The position numbers and the translations under genes are program-made. From assembly GCA_031180665.1 (NCBI GenBank), contig JAPSLP010000024.1:19761-83760 (forward strand): 64,000 nt of DNA, in the 5' to 3' direction. Of the stretch, positions 43,119-52,282 are shown in pieces; the first letter of the stretch is position 1, and every line of letters begins with the position of its first letter. Under the pieces are notes generated by a model. The model did not search any database, was not told the DNA's origin, and saw only the letters and a program-made list of their open reading frames with translations. The DNA comes from Cupriavidus sp. Its GTDB lineage: Bacteria > Pseudomonadota > Gammaproteobacteria > Burkholderiales > Burkholderiaceae.

Positions 43119-44312
43119 TCACGCACCTCTCGGACGTTGGCCCCGCGGCCGCAGCACCCACAGCGCGACGATCCCGCCCACCACGCCCCAGAACGCCGAG
43201 CCGATGCCGACCAGCGTCATGCCCGATGCCGTGATCATGAAGGTCAGCAGCGCGGCCTCGCGCTCGCCGGGGTTCAGCATCGCCGTGGTCAGGCCGCTGG
43301 CGATGGAGCCGAGCAGCGCGAACGCCGCCACCGCGATCACCAGCGCCTGCGGGAAGGCCGCGAACAGCGCCGCGATGCTGGCAGCCAGCGTGCCGGCGAC
43401 CAGGTAGCCGATGCCGCAGACGACCGCCGCGGTGTAGCGCCGTGCCGGGTCCGGGTGCGCCTCGCTGCCGGTGCAGATCGCCGCCGTGATCGCGGCAAGG
43501 TTGATGCCGTGCGAGCCGAACGGAGCGAGCACGGCGGAGGCGATGCCCGTCACGGCGATCAGCGGCGACGCCTTGACGTGATAGCCGTCGGCCCGCAGCA
43601 CGGCCAGGCCAGGGATGTTCTGCGATGCCAGCGCGACGATGAACAGCGGAATCGCGATGCTGACGAAGGCCTGCAGCGAGAATGCCGGGGTCGTCCACAC
43701 CGGCGCCGCCACCGCGAAATGGAACTGCTCGAAATGCAGCTGCCCGAGCATGCCGGCCAGCACCACGCCGATCACCAGCACGCCCGGCACCGCATAGCGG
43801 GGCCACCAGCGCTTGCCCAGCAGATAGACCGCGAACATCGGCAACAGCAGCAGCGTCTGGTGCTGCGCCTGCACGAACACGTCGATGCTGATGCGGAACA
43901 GGATGCCGGCGAGCAGCGCCGCCGCGATGCTGGCCGGCAGCGCGCGCATCAGCCGGTCGAACCAGCCGGTCAGGCCGGCGGCCGTCATCAGCAGCGCCGC
44001 CAGCAGGAAAGCGCCGATCGCCTCGGCATAGGGCACGCCGGGCAGGCTCGCAATCAGCAGCGCGGCGCCGGGCGTGGACCACGCGATCACGACCGGCACG
44101 CGCGTGAGCAGTGACAGCCCGATGGTGGTCACGCCCATGCCGATCGACAGCGCCCAGATCCACGAGGCGATTTGCGCGTCGCTCAGATGCGCGGCCTGTC
44201 CGGCCTGGATCATCAGCACCAGCGAGCTGGTGTAACCGGTCAGCATGGCGACCAGTCCGGCGACGAAGGCCGAAACGGAAAGATCGGTGACTTTGAGCGT
44301 GGCGGAGGGCAT
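43119..44312 (-). CDS. benE: BenE-family benzoate/H+ symporter
   Basis: 397 residues from ATG 44312, with about 12 transmembrane helices. BenE-type segments include AFVAGLVAMLTGYTSSLVLM, the central SHGINLAAITAAICTG (close to the BenE signature with PFGSHGINLAAITAA) and HPDPARRYTAA. Predicted aromatic-acid uptake at the inner membrane. No benzoate catabolic genes (benABCD) are nearby. It heads the operon benE-brnA-nucleotidyltransferase. Confidence 0.88.
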   Translation of the reverse strand: MPSATLKVTDLSVSAFVAGLVAMLTGYTSSLVLMIQAGQAAHLSDAQIASWIWALSIGMGVTTIGLSLLTRVPVVIAWSTPGAALLIASLPGVPYAEAIGAFLLAALLMTAAGLTGWFDRLMRALPASIAAALLAGILFRISIDVFVQAQHQTLLLLPMFAVYLLGKRWWPRYAVPGVLVIGVVLAGMLGQLHFEQFHFAVAAPVWTTPAFSLQAFVSIAIPLFIVALASQNIPGLAVLRADGYHVKASPLIAVTGIASAVLAPFGSHGINLAAITAAICTGSEAHPDPARRYTAAVVCGIGYLVAGTLAASIAALFAAFPQALVIAVAAFALLGSIASGLTTAMLNPGEREAALLTFMITASGMTLVGIGSAFWGVVGGIVALWVLRPRGQRPRGA

Positions 44313-44791
44313 GGCGATTCGATTCTGTCGGTGTGGCCGGCCGCATGGCGCGGTGGACGAGCCGGCGTCGCGGCGATCGTCGATGTGCGGCGATCGGCCA
44401 CGGCAGCCGGAACGCGACGATGCGCGGGCGATCGGACCTGCAGTGCGTTGAGGGCGACATCTTCGCACGAGCGCGGGGCATCGTCGATGCAGCGGCGTGC
44501 GGCGCCGCGGAGGCCGCAGGGCACCACTGCCGGCCTACAGGCGTTTTCCCTTACGGATTTGTCCGACTGGAGCGCCCGCGGTCGTCCCGATACAGTGGGG
44601 CCGTGCCTTGGGAGCAGGGCACCGAGGAGAGACTCTTCAGCCCGCCTATGTCGCGGGCTGTTCTTTTTGATGGGCCGTCGATCGGTACTGGCGGCAGGTC
44701 CCATGGCAATCCGCCACACATAAACCCCACGCCGCCTTCACATTCGCCCGCGACACTGCGCTGCCTGTCACCGACGCAACAGGAGCCCGGC
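44313..44791. other. 479-bp divergent intergenic region
   Basis: Lies between benE (minus) and the flavoprotein gene (plus). No gene is supported. It holds a plus-strand hairpin with a T-tract at 44635-44667 and would also hold both promoters. Confidence 0.55.
44635..44667 (+). terminator. Terminator-like hairpin with no assigned gene
   Basis: 8-bp stem cagcccgc / gcgggctg with a 7-nt loop, then ttcttttt. It resembles the hairpin at 34581. It sits upstream of the flavoprotein start, so it would end a short transcript or act as an attenuator. Confidence 0.6.
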
Positions 44792-45991
44792 ATGACGCCA
44801 TCCCGTCCCGCAGTGTCCGTCCCCCACGCCCCCGCTTCCGACTCCGCCTCCACCGTCTTCCCGCTCTGCGCCGCCACGGCGGACTACGACGTGATCGTCG
44901 TCGGCGCGAGCTTCGCGGGCGCCGCCTGCGCGCTGGCGGCTGCCCGTGCCGGCCTGCGCGTGGCGGTGCTCGAGCGCAAGCGCGATCCTGGCGCGAAGCT
45001 CCATACCACCGGCATCGTCGTCAAGGAGGCGGCCGAGCGCACCTGGCTGGGCCGCGCGCCGGCACACTGCTTCCGCCGCGTCGAGCAGGTCCGGCTCTAT
45101 TCGCCGGCGCTGCGCAGCCTGCGGCTGGACGCGCCCGGCTACTACTTCCTGACCACCGATACGCCGGCGCTGATGCGCTGGCTGGTCGACGAGCTGGTGC
45201 GGCACGGCGTGGCGGTGCATCTGGGCACCCCGTTCGTGCAGGCGATGCGCGACGGCGATCGCTGGCGCATTCCGGGCGTCGGCCGCACGCGCTACCTGGT
45301 CGGCGCCGACGGCGCGAAGTCGCGCGTGGCGGCCTGGCTGGGCCTGCCTGGCCCACGCGATTTCCTCTACGGCATCGAATACGAGTTCGACGGCCTGACC
45401 CTGCCCGAACCGGGGGCCTTGCATTGCTTCGTCGGCAAGCGTTTTGCGCCCGGCTATCTCGGCTGGGCGGCGCAGACCCCCACCGGCGTGCAGATGGGCC
45501 TGGCGCTGCGGCGGCGCCGCCGTGGCCCGCGTACGCCCGACATCGAAGGCTTTCTTGCCCGCGTCCGGCATCTGCTGGATGTGCCCGACGACGCGGTGCC
45601 GGCGTCGACCCGCGCCGGGCTGATTCCCTGCGGGGGACCGGTGCTGCCGCTCGGCCGCGATGGCGTGCTGTTGGCGGGCGACGCGGCCGGCGTGGTGTCG
45701 CCGGTCACCGCGGGCGGCATCCATTCGGCGTGGGAGCACGGCGAGACGATCGGCGCGGCGATCGCCGCGCATCTGCGCGAGGGAGGACCGGCGCCCGAGC
45801 GGTCCGTTCCCCGCGCCACGCCGCGTTATCGCGCCAAGCGCGCGCTGCGCTGGCTGTTCGACCGCTGCCAGTCCGACCGCCTGTTCGAGTGGATGCTGTA
45901 CTCCGCGCCGCTGCGCTGGGCCGCGCAGCGCCTCTATTTTCATCGCCGGCGTCAGCGGCAGGGCCGGGCCGCCCTCGGCGCGCTCGACTAG
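44792..45991 (+). CDS. FAD-dependent oxidoreductase (geranylgeranyl-reductase-like)
   Basis: 399 residues from ATG 44792 (AGGAG 6 nt upstream). The FAD-binding motif VVGASFAGAACALAAARAGL follows a 30-residue N-terminal extension. The second signature is VLLAGDAAGVVSPVTAGGIH. Length and motifs fit the geranylgeranyl reductase/PHBH-like flavoprotein group; substrate is unknown. The response regulator creB starts 57 bp downstream, same strand, so co-expression with creBC is possible. Confidence 0.82.
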   Translation: MTPSRPAVSVPHAPASDSASTVFPLCAATADYDVIVVGASFAGAACALAAARAGLRVAVLERKRDPGAKLHTTGIVVKEAAERTWLGRAPAHCFRRVEQVRLYSPALRSLRLDAPGYYFLTTDTPALMRWLVDELVRHGVAVHLGTPFVQAMRDGDRWRIPGVGRTRYLVGADGAKSRVAAWLGLPGPRDFLYGIEYEFDGLTLPEPGALHCFVGKRFAPGYLGWAAQTPTGVQMGLALRRRRRGPRTPDIEGFLARVRHLLDVPDDAVPASTRAGLIPCGGPVLPLGRDGVLLAGDAAGVVSPVTAGGIHSAWEHGETIGAAIAAHLREGGPAPERSVPRATPRYRAKRALRWLFDRCQSDRLFEWMLYSAPLRWAAQRLYFHRRRQRQGRAALGALD

Positions 45992-46048
45992 AATGACGGT
46001 CCCGCCCCCTGCCTCCCATTTTCCGCCGCAGCCGCCTGCAAGCCTTCC

Positions 46049-46768
46049 ATGCAAGCCAACGCCACGCACGTCCCGTCGATCCTCGTGGTCGACGACGAGT
46101 CCGCCATTGCCGATACGATCCTCTATGCGCTGCGTACCGAAGGCATGCAGGTCGAGCATTGCGCCCTGGGCAGCGATGCCGTCGCCCGCCTGCGGGTGCA
46201 GCCGGTCGACCTGGTGATCCTCGACGTGGGGCTGCCGGACATGAACGGCTTCGAGGTCTGCCGCACGCTGCGCACCTTTTCCGATGTGCCGGTGATATTC
46301 CTGACGGCGCGCCACGAGGAGATCGACCGTGTCGTCGGATTGGAAATCGGCGCCGACGACTATGTGGTCAAGCCGTTCTCCCCGCGCGAGCTGGCGGCGC
46401 GCGTGCGCGTGATCCTGCGGCGCATGCGCGGCCCGGGCGAGGGTTCGCGTCCTACGCCCGCGCAGGGAATCGCGCAAGAAGCTGCGCCGCCATTCGTGCA
46501 CGATCGTGACGGCGCCCGGCTGGCCTACCGCGGCCAGTGGCTCGACCTGACCCGCTACGAATACCGGCTGCTCGCGCTGCTGGCCGACCACCCGGGCCGC
46601 ATTTACTCGCGCGCGCAGTTGATGGACCTGGTGTGGGACGACGCGCTCGACACCAGCGACCGCACCGTGGACACCCACATCAAGACGCTGCGTGCCAAGC
46701 TGCGCGCGGCCGGCGACGACGACCCGATCCGCACCCATCGCGGCATGGGTTATTCGCTGGCGATCTAA
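46049..46768 (+). CDS. creB: Response regulator CreB-like (OmpR family)
   Basis: 239 residues. Receiver domain with acidic pocket (VVDDES), phosphorylated Asp59 (LVILDVGLPD) and Lys108 (DDYVVKPFSP). A linker follows, then an OmpR-type winged helix (LTRYEYRLLALLADHP to THRGMGYSL). It pairs with the sensor gene 16 bp downstream. CreB in E. coli controls carbon-source and beta-lactam-response genes; target genes here are not known. Confidence 0.9.
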   Translation: MQANATHVPSILVVDDESAIADTILYALRTEGMQVEHCALGSDAVARLRVQPVDLVILDVGLPDMNGFEVCRTLRTFSDVPVIFLTARHEEIDRVVGLEIGADDYVVKPFSPRELAARVRVILRRMRGPGEGSRPTPAQGIAQEAAPPFVHDRDGARLAYRGQWLDLTRYEYRLLALLADHPGRIYSRAQLMDLVWDDALDTSDRTVDTHIKTLRAKLRAAGDDDPIRTHRGMGYSLAI

Positions 46769-46784
46769 AGCGAGGCCGGCACGC

Positions 46785-48239
46785 ATGCGGATCGGCCTGC
46801 GCATCTTCCTGGGATTCTTCCTGATCGTCGGGCTGGCGGCCTGGCTGACGCTGCGCGTGTTCGTGCAGGAGGTCAAGCCGGGCGTGCGTCAGGCGATGGA
46901 GGACACGCTGATCGATACCGCGCACGCGCTCGCCGCGCTGGCGGCGGACGACATGCGCGAGGGCCGCATCGCCGACGGCGCGTTCGCGCGCCAGCTGACC
47001 GGCCTGCGCGACGCGCCGCTGGACGCCGAACTGTGGGGCCTGCGCAAGCGCGAAATCGGCTACCGCGTTTATGTCACCGACACCGCCGGCATTGTGCGCT
47101 TCGATTCGGCCGGCACCGCGGTGGGTGAGGACTATTCGCGCTGGAACGACGTCTACCTGACGCTGCGCGGCAAGTACGGCGCGCGCAGCACGCGCAGCGA
47201 TCCCGACGACGAGAGCAGCACGGTGATGTACGTCGCGGCGCCGATCCGCGACGGCGATCGCCTGCTCGGCGTGCTGACAGTGGCCAAGCCCAATGCGGTG
47301 ATGGCGCCGGTGATCGCCCGCAGCCAGCATCGCATCCTGCTGCACGGGCTGCTGCTGATGGGCGTGGCGGCGGCGATCGGCCTGGCCTGCACGCTGTGGC
47401 TGGCGAACGGACTGCGCCGGCTGCGGCGCTATGCGCGCGCGGTGGCCGCCGGCGAGCGCGCGGCGATGCCGCTTTCGGGAGCCGGCGAGCTGGCGGAGCT
47501 GGGCAGGGCGATGGAGACCATGCGCCTGCGGCTCGAGGACAAGCAGTACGTCGAGCACTACATCCACACGCTGACGCACGAGATGAAGAGCCCGCTGGCA
47601 GCGATCCGCGGCGCGGCGGAATTGCTGCGCGAGGACATGCCCGCGGCCAACCGTGCGCGCTTCGTCGGCAATATCGACAGCCAGGCGCGGCGGCTGGCCG
47701 AGATGGTCGCCAAGCTGCTGGCGCTGGCCGAGGTCGAGCAGCGCCAGCGGCTGGAGGCGCCGCGGCCGGTCGCGCTGGCGCCGCTGCTGGCGCAACTGGC
47801 GAGCGAGCTGGAACCGCGGGCGCGGCAGCGCGGCGTGGTGCTGACCCCGCGCGTCGAGCCCGACGCCGGGTCGGCCGAAGTCCTGGGCGATCCGTTCCTG
47901 CTGCGGCAGGCGCTGGTCAATCTGGTCGAGAACGCGGTCGACTTCGCGCCGGCGGGCAGCACGGTGGCATTGGGTTTGCGCCGCGAGCGCGGCGGTCACG
48001 GCGAGGCGCTCACCGTGACGGTCGCCGATAGCGGCCCCGGCATCCCCGACTACGCGCTGCCGCGGGTGTTCGAGCGCTTCTACTCGCTGCCCCGGCCGGG
48101 CGGCCGCGACAAGGGCACCGGGCTGGGCCTGTGCTTCGCCCGCGAGGTGGCCCTGCTGCATCGGGGCGAGCTGACGCTGGGCAACCGGCCGGAGGGCGGC
48201 GCCCAGGCCTCGTTGCGGCTGCCGGCGATGCCCCGCTAG
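46785..48239 (+). CDS. creC: Sensor histidine kinase CreC-like
   Basis: 484 residues from ATG 46785 (MRIGLRIFLGFFL). Two transmembrane helices (about 8-28 and 187-208) bracket a periplasmic CreC-type sensor domain. HAMP follows, then the phospho-accepting His265 (THEMKSPLAAIRG). The HATPase domain has NLVENAVDFAP, DSGPGIPD and GTGLGLCFA. It is co-transcribed with creB. Confidence 0.92.
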   Translation: MRIGLRIFLGFFLIVGLAAWLTLRVFVQEVKPGVRQAMEDTLIDTAHALAALAADDMREGRIADGAFARQLTGLRDAPLDAELWGLRKREIGYRVYVTDTAGIVRFDSAGTAVGEDYSRWNDVYLTLRGKYGARSTRSDPDDESSTVMYVAAPIRDGDRLLGVLTVAKPNAVMAPVIARSQHRILLHGLLLMGVAAAIGLACTLWLANGLRRLRRYARAVAAGERAAMPLSGAGELAELGRAMETMRLRLEDKQYVEHYIHTLTHEMKSPLAAIRGAAELLREDMPAANRARFVGNIDSQARRLAEMVAKLLALAEVEQRQRLEAPRPVALAPLLAQLASELEPRARQRGVVLTPRVEPDAGSAEVLGDPFLLRQALVNLVENAVDFAPAGSTVALGLRRERGGHGEALTVTVADSGPGIPDYALPRVFERFYSLPRPGGRDKGTGLGLCFAREVALLHRGELTLGNRPEGGAQASLRLPAMPR

Positions 48240-48398
48240 CCATCCGCCAGCGGCCGGCCGCACCGGCCCGGCGCATGCTCTACAATGCCGGCTCGCCGCC
48301 GATCCGGCCGCGCGGGCGCCGTGCTACGCCAAGCCCACGCCCCTGGTGCCCGTCTCGGTGCTCGCGACCCTCATCCTGCCCCTCCTTCGTTCGCTGTC

Positions 48399-50360
48399 AT
48401 GGCCCTGTTCTCCATTTCCGACGCCCAGCTGGCCTTTGGCCACGTGGCGCTGCTCGACCACGCCGACTTTTCGCTGGAGGCCGGCGAACGGGTCGGCCTG
48501 ATCGGCCGCAACGGCTCGGGCAAGTCCTCGCTGCTGAAGATCGTGGCCGGACAGGCCGCGCCCGACGACGGGCTGATCGCGCGCCAGCAGGGCATCACCA
48601 CCGCCTATGTGCCGCAGGAACCGGAGTTCGCGGCGCAGGTGACCGTGTTCGATGCCGTCGCGCAGGGCATGGGCGCCGCGCACGATCTGCTGGTCGCCTA
48701 CGAACATGCCGCCAACCGGCTGGCCGAGCATCACGACGAGGCCACATTGGCCGAACTGCATCGGCTGCAGTCGGAACTCGACGCGGCCGATGCCTGGCAG
48801 CTGCGCACGCGCGTCGAGACGACGCTGGCGCGTCTGGGGCTCGATCCGGTGGCGCGCGTCGACGCGCTGTCGGGCGGCCTGCGCAAGCGCGTGGCGCTGG
48901 CGCAGGCGCTGGTGGCCGAGCCCGACATCCTGCTGCTCGATGAACCGACCAACCACCTCGACGTCGAAGCGATCCGCTGGCTCGAGGATCTGCTGCTCGG
49001 TTTTCGCGGCAGCGTGCTGCTGATCACCCACGACCGCGCCTTCCTCGATCGCGTCGCCACGCGCATCGTCGAGCTCGACCGCGGCAAGCTGGTGTCCTTC
49101 CCCGGCAATTTCGCCGCGTACCAGACCCGCAAGGCCGAGATGCTGGCCGCGGAACAGGTCGAGCAGGCCAAGTTCGACAAGCTGCTCGCGCAGGAAGAGG
49201 TCTGGATCCGCAAGGGCGTGGAGGCGCGCCGCACGCGCAGCGTCGCGCGCATCCAGCGGCTGGTGACGATGCGTGCCGAACGCGCGGCGCGGCGTGAAGT
49301 CCAGGGCAATGTGAAGCTCGAGGTCTCGCAGGCCGAGCGTTCGGGCAAGATCGTCGCCGAGCTGGTCGACGTGACCAAGTCCTTTGGGGATCGCACCGTG
49401 GTGCGCGACTTCACGGGCACCATCATGCGCGGCGACAAGGTCGGCCTGATCGGCCCCAACGGCGCGGGCAAGACCACGCTGCTGCGGCTGATCCTGGGCG
49501 AACTGGCGCCCGACGCCGGCGTGGTCAAGAACGGCAGCAACCTGCAGGTCGCCTACTTCGACCAGATGCGCACGCAGCTGGACCTGGAGACATCGCTGGC
49601 CGACACCATCAGCCCCGGCAGCGACTGGGTCGAGGTCAACGGCCAGCGCAAGCACGTGATGAGCTATCTCGGCGACTTCCTGTTTGTGCCCGAGCGCGCG
49701 CGTTCGCCGGTCAAGTCGCTGTCCGGCGGCGAGCGCAACCGCCTGCTGCTGGCGCGGCTGTTCGCGCGGCCGGCCAATGTGCTGGTGCTCGACGAGCCGA
49801 CCAACGATCTCGATATCGAAACGCTGGAACTGCTGGAAGAACTGCTGCAGGACTACGCTGGCACCGTGTTCCTGGTGTCGCACGACCGCGCCTTCCTCGA
49901 CAACGTGGTGACCTCGACCATTGCCTGGGAAGGCGAGGGCCGCTGGCGCGAATATGTCGGCGGCTATTCGGACTGGGTCCGGCAGTCCGAGCGCAGCGCG
50001 GCCGCGCAGGCCCTCGCGCAGATCCAGAAGGGCGCCGAACGCAAGGGCACCGATACCGGCAAGGGCGCCGGCGTCGAGGAAGCGGCCAAGACCGCCGGCC
50101 GCGACGCGCGCGGCGCCAATCGGACGGTCAAGCTGTCGTACAAGGAGCAGCGGGAACTGGACGCGCTGCCGGAGCGCATCGCCGCGCTGGAGGCCGAGCA
50201 GAAGACCATCGGCGGACAGCTCGAGGACGGCTCGCTGTACGCCAGCGATCCGCCGCGCGCCGCGCAGCTGGCGGCGCGCTTCGACGAGATCGAGATGGAG
50301 CTGCTCGAAGCGCTGGAGCGCTGGGAAGTGCTGGAGGCGAAGAGCCGCGGGGAAGGCTAG
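48399..50360 (+). CDS. uup: ABC-F ATPase Uup
   Basis: 653-residue cytoplasmic twin-ATPase protein without membrane domain. ABC1 has Walker A GRNGSGKSSLL, LSGGLRKRVALA and LLLDEPTNHLD. ABC2 has GPNGAGKTTLLRL, LSGGERNRLLLA and LVLDEPTNDLD. An arm/linker with WIRKGVEARRTRS lies between. The C-terminal coiled coil (about 560-650, ALPERIAALEAEQ) is the Uup-type DNA/ribosome-binding domain. It affects replication-fork or ribosome function and precise transposon excision in E. coli. Palindromic repeats follow the gene. Confidence 0.94.
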   Translation: MALFSISDAQLAFGHVALLDHADFSLEAGERVGLIGRNGSGKSSLLKIVAGQAAPDDGLIARQQGITTAYVPQEPEFAAQVTVFDAVAQGMGAAHDLLVAYEHAANRLAEHHDEATLAELHRLQSELDAADAWQLRTRVETTLARLGLDPVARVDALSGGLRKRVALAQALVAEPDILLLDEPTNHLDVEAIRWLEDLLLGFRGSVLLITHDRAFLDRVATRIVELDRGKLVSFPGNFAAYQTRKAEMLAAEQVEQAKFDKLLAQEEVWIRKGVEARRTRSVARIQRLVTMRAERAARREVQGNVKLEVSQAERSGKIVAELVDVTKSFGDRTVVRDFTGTIMRGDKVGLIGPNGAGKTTLLRLILGELAPDAGVVKNGSNLQVAYFDQMRTQLDLETSLADTISPGSDWVEVNGQRKHVMSYLGDFLFVPERARSPVKSLSGGERNRLLLARLFARPANVLVLDEPTNDLDIETLELLEELLQDYAGTVFLVSHDRAFLDNVVTSTIAWEGEGRWREYVGGYSDWVRQSERSAAAQALAQIQKGAERKGTDTGKGAGVEEAAKTAGRDARGANRTVKLSYKEQRELDALPERIAALEAEQKTIGGQLEDGSLYASDPPRAAQLAARFDEIEMELLEALERWEVLEAKSRGEG

Positions 50361-50375
50361 GGCCGTCGGTACGCT

Positions 50376-50543
50376 GCCCTCTCCCCCAACCCCTCTCCCG
50401 CAAGCGGGAGAGGGGAGCGTCAACTCATCGGGTGCCGCTGGTTTTCTCCTTGTCCAGCAGGCGAGAGAGCGGAGTGTCGACTCATCGCGTACTGCTGGTC
50501 TTCTCCCCTCTCCCGCTTGCGGGAGAGGGGCGGGGGAGAGGGC
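50376..50543. repeat. Paired palindromic repeats (BIME-like) after uup
   Basis: Two inverted copies of the cctctcccgc-n-gcgggagagg palindrome (about 50376-50416 and 50505-50543). They enclose a diverged direct repeat (gtcaactcatcgggtgccgc, 50419; gtcgactcatcgcgtactgc, 50476). Same family as 22441-22575. Confidence 0.78.
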
Positions 50544-50568
50544 AATCGGCGCCTCAATCCCTTACGCC

Positions 50569-50706
50569 TCACCCGCACCAGGCCAGCACCATATTGGTCA
50601 GATCGACCATGAATCCCGGCTGCAGATAGCCGATAAAGCCGAGCACCAGCGCCGCCGCCAGTGTGGCGGCGCCCATGATCCGCAGCACGCGGGTCGTCAT
50701 GATCAT
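50569..50706 (-). CDS. 45-residue single-helix membrane protein coupled to the MFS gene
   Basis: Starts MIMTTRVLRIMGAA, then one hydrophobic helix (about residues 10-30, ATLAAALVLGFIGYL), ending VLAWCG. The ATG at 50706 overlaps the stop of the MFS gene by 4 nt (ATGA), strong evidence of coupled translation. A second ATG is at 50700. A small partner or stabiliser of the transporter is the natural guess; nothing in the sequence proves it. It is too short to be called confidently by length alone. Confidence 0.65.
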   Translation of the reverse strand: MIMTTRVLRIMGAATLAAALVLGFIGYLQPGFMVDLTNMVLAWCG

Positions 50707-51914
50707 GCGGCCGCCGCCTGCGGGCGCACCAGCGCCTGCTCGCGGATCGGCAGATTGACCAGGGCCGCCACCACGCCGAGCGCGATCGCGATGCCCCAGA
50801 CGATGTCGTAGGCGCCGGTGCGGTCGTACAGGTAGCCGCCCAGCCACGCCCCGAGGAAGCTGCCGATCTGGTGCGAGAAGAACACCACGCCCGACAGCAT
50901 CGACAGATACTGCACGCCGAAGACCTGCGCGATGATGCCGTTGGTCAGCGGCACGGTCGAGAGCCACAGCGCGCCCATGATCGCGGCGAACACCCAGGTG
51001 CTGAACGCCGACAGCGGCAGCAGCAGATAGGCGGCGATCACGATCGAGCGGCTCAGATAGATGAACGACAGCAGATAGCGCTTGGGCATGCGCTGACCCA
51101 GCGCGCCGGCGGTATAGGTGCCGAACACGTTGAACAGCCCGATCAGCGCCAGCGCCACCGTGGCGACCTTGGGGTCGGTGAAGCCGCGATCCTTCAGGTA
51201 CGGCGCCAGGTGCACGCCGATGAAGACCACCTGGAAGCCGCAGACGAAATAGCCCAGCGTCAGCAGCTGGAAATTGCGGTTGCCGAACGCTTCCTTGACG
51301 GCCTGGCCGATGGTCTGCTGGAAGCCCGGCGTGCCGCCACCCTGCTGCGGTTCGCGCAGCGCGACGACCAGCGGCAGCATCATGCAGGCCATCACCGCCA
51401 GCACGAACAGGGCGTTCTGCCAGCCGATCGCCGAGATCAGGCCCTGCTCGACGGGGATCATCAGGAACTGGCCGAACGAGCCGGCCGCGGCGGCGATGCC
51501 CATCGCCCAGACCCGCTTCTCCGGGCTGGCGACGCGGCCGATTACGCCGTAGACCACACTGTAGGTGGTGCCCGCCTGCGCGATGCCGATCATGATGCCC
51601 GCGCCCGAGGCGAATGCCGTGCCGCTGGAGGCCAGTGCCATCACCACCAGGCCGGCGACATAGAGCGCCACGCCGACCAGCATCACCCTGACCGAGCCGA
51701 ACTTGTCGGCCAGCGCACCGGCAAAGGGCTGCGCCACGCCCCACATCAGGTTCTGCAGCGCCAGCGCGAAGGCGAAGGTTTCGCGGCTCCAGCCGTGCGC
51801 CTGCGTGATCGGCAGGTTGAACAGGCCGAAGCCGTGGCGGATACCCATCGACAGCGTGACGAGCAGGCCGCCGCAGATCAGCACGGTGGTCAGGGAGAGT
51901 TCTTTTCTTGGCAT
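50703..51914 (-). CDS. MFS transporter (monocarboxylate/oxalate-formate-like)
   Basis: 403 residues with 12 predicted transmembrane helices. The start MPRKELSLTTVLICGGLLVT is followed by GIRHGFGLFNLPI, a loop motif (ADKFGSVRVMLVG) between helices 2 and 3, and YDRTGAYDIVWGIAI near the end. The overall pattern resembles the oxalate/formate-antiporter-like MFS group of uncharacterised anion transporters. Substrate unknown. A 45-residue membrane protein gene is translationally coupled at the 3' end. A GTT/GTC-rich triplet stretch (about 51935-51985) precedes the gene. Confidence 0.88.
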   Translation of the reverse strand: MPRKELSLTTVLICGGLLVTLSMGIRHGFGLFNLPITQAHGWSRETFAFALALQNLMWGVAQPFAGALADKFGSVRVMLVGVALYVAGLVVMALASSGTAFASGAGIMIGIAQAGTTYSVVYGVIGRVASPEKRVWAMGIAAAAGSFGQFLMIPVEQGLISAIGWQNALFVLAVMACMMLPLVVALREPQQGGGTPGFQQTIGQAVKEAFGNRNFQLLTLGYFVCGFQVVFIGVHLAPYLKDRGFTDPKVATVALALIGLFNVFGTYTAGALGQRMPKRYLLSFIYLSRSIVIAAYLLLPLSAFSTWVFAAIMGALWLSTVPLTNGIIAQVFGVQYLSMLSGVVFFSHQIGSFLGAWLGGYLYDRTGAYDIVWGIAIALGVVAALVNLPIREQALVRPQAAAA

Positions 51915-52282
51915 GTCTGGCTCGGTTCGGAGGGTGTTGCTGTTGTCGTTGTTGTGGTTGTCGTCTTGGTCGTCGCCGTCGTCTTGCCCTGCCGGGCAAT
52001 CGTGCTGGCGAGTGTACTCCGCATCGAAAACGCGCGTCGGCCGCCGCGCAATTCACCCGGCCGGCCAGGGTTTTATGCCGGCGGGGTGGCCCGGGGGCCG
52101 CGCCGGCGGGACTGCGGCGCGGCCGGAGCCAGGCGCGCCGGCCACGCCGGAACGGGCAGAATTCCCCGCCCGATACGGGATTGGCGGCCCCCGCGTTCCA
52201 TTACAATGCAGGCTGCCCGGCCTGGCCGGCCCTCCCGATGCGGATGTCCGACGGCCGCGATTCCCACTTTCGTAACGACTCC

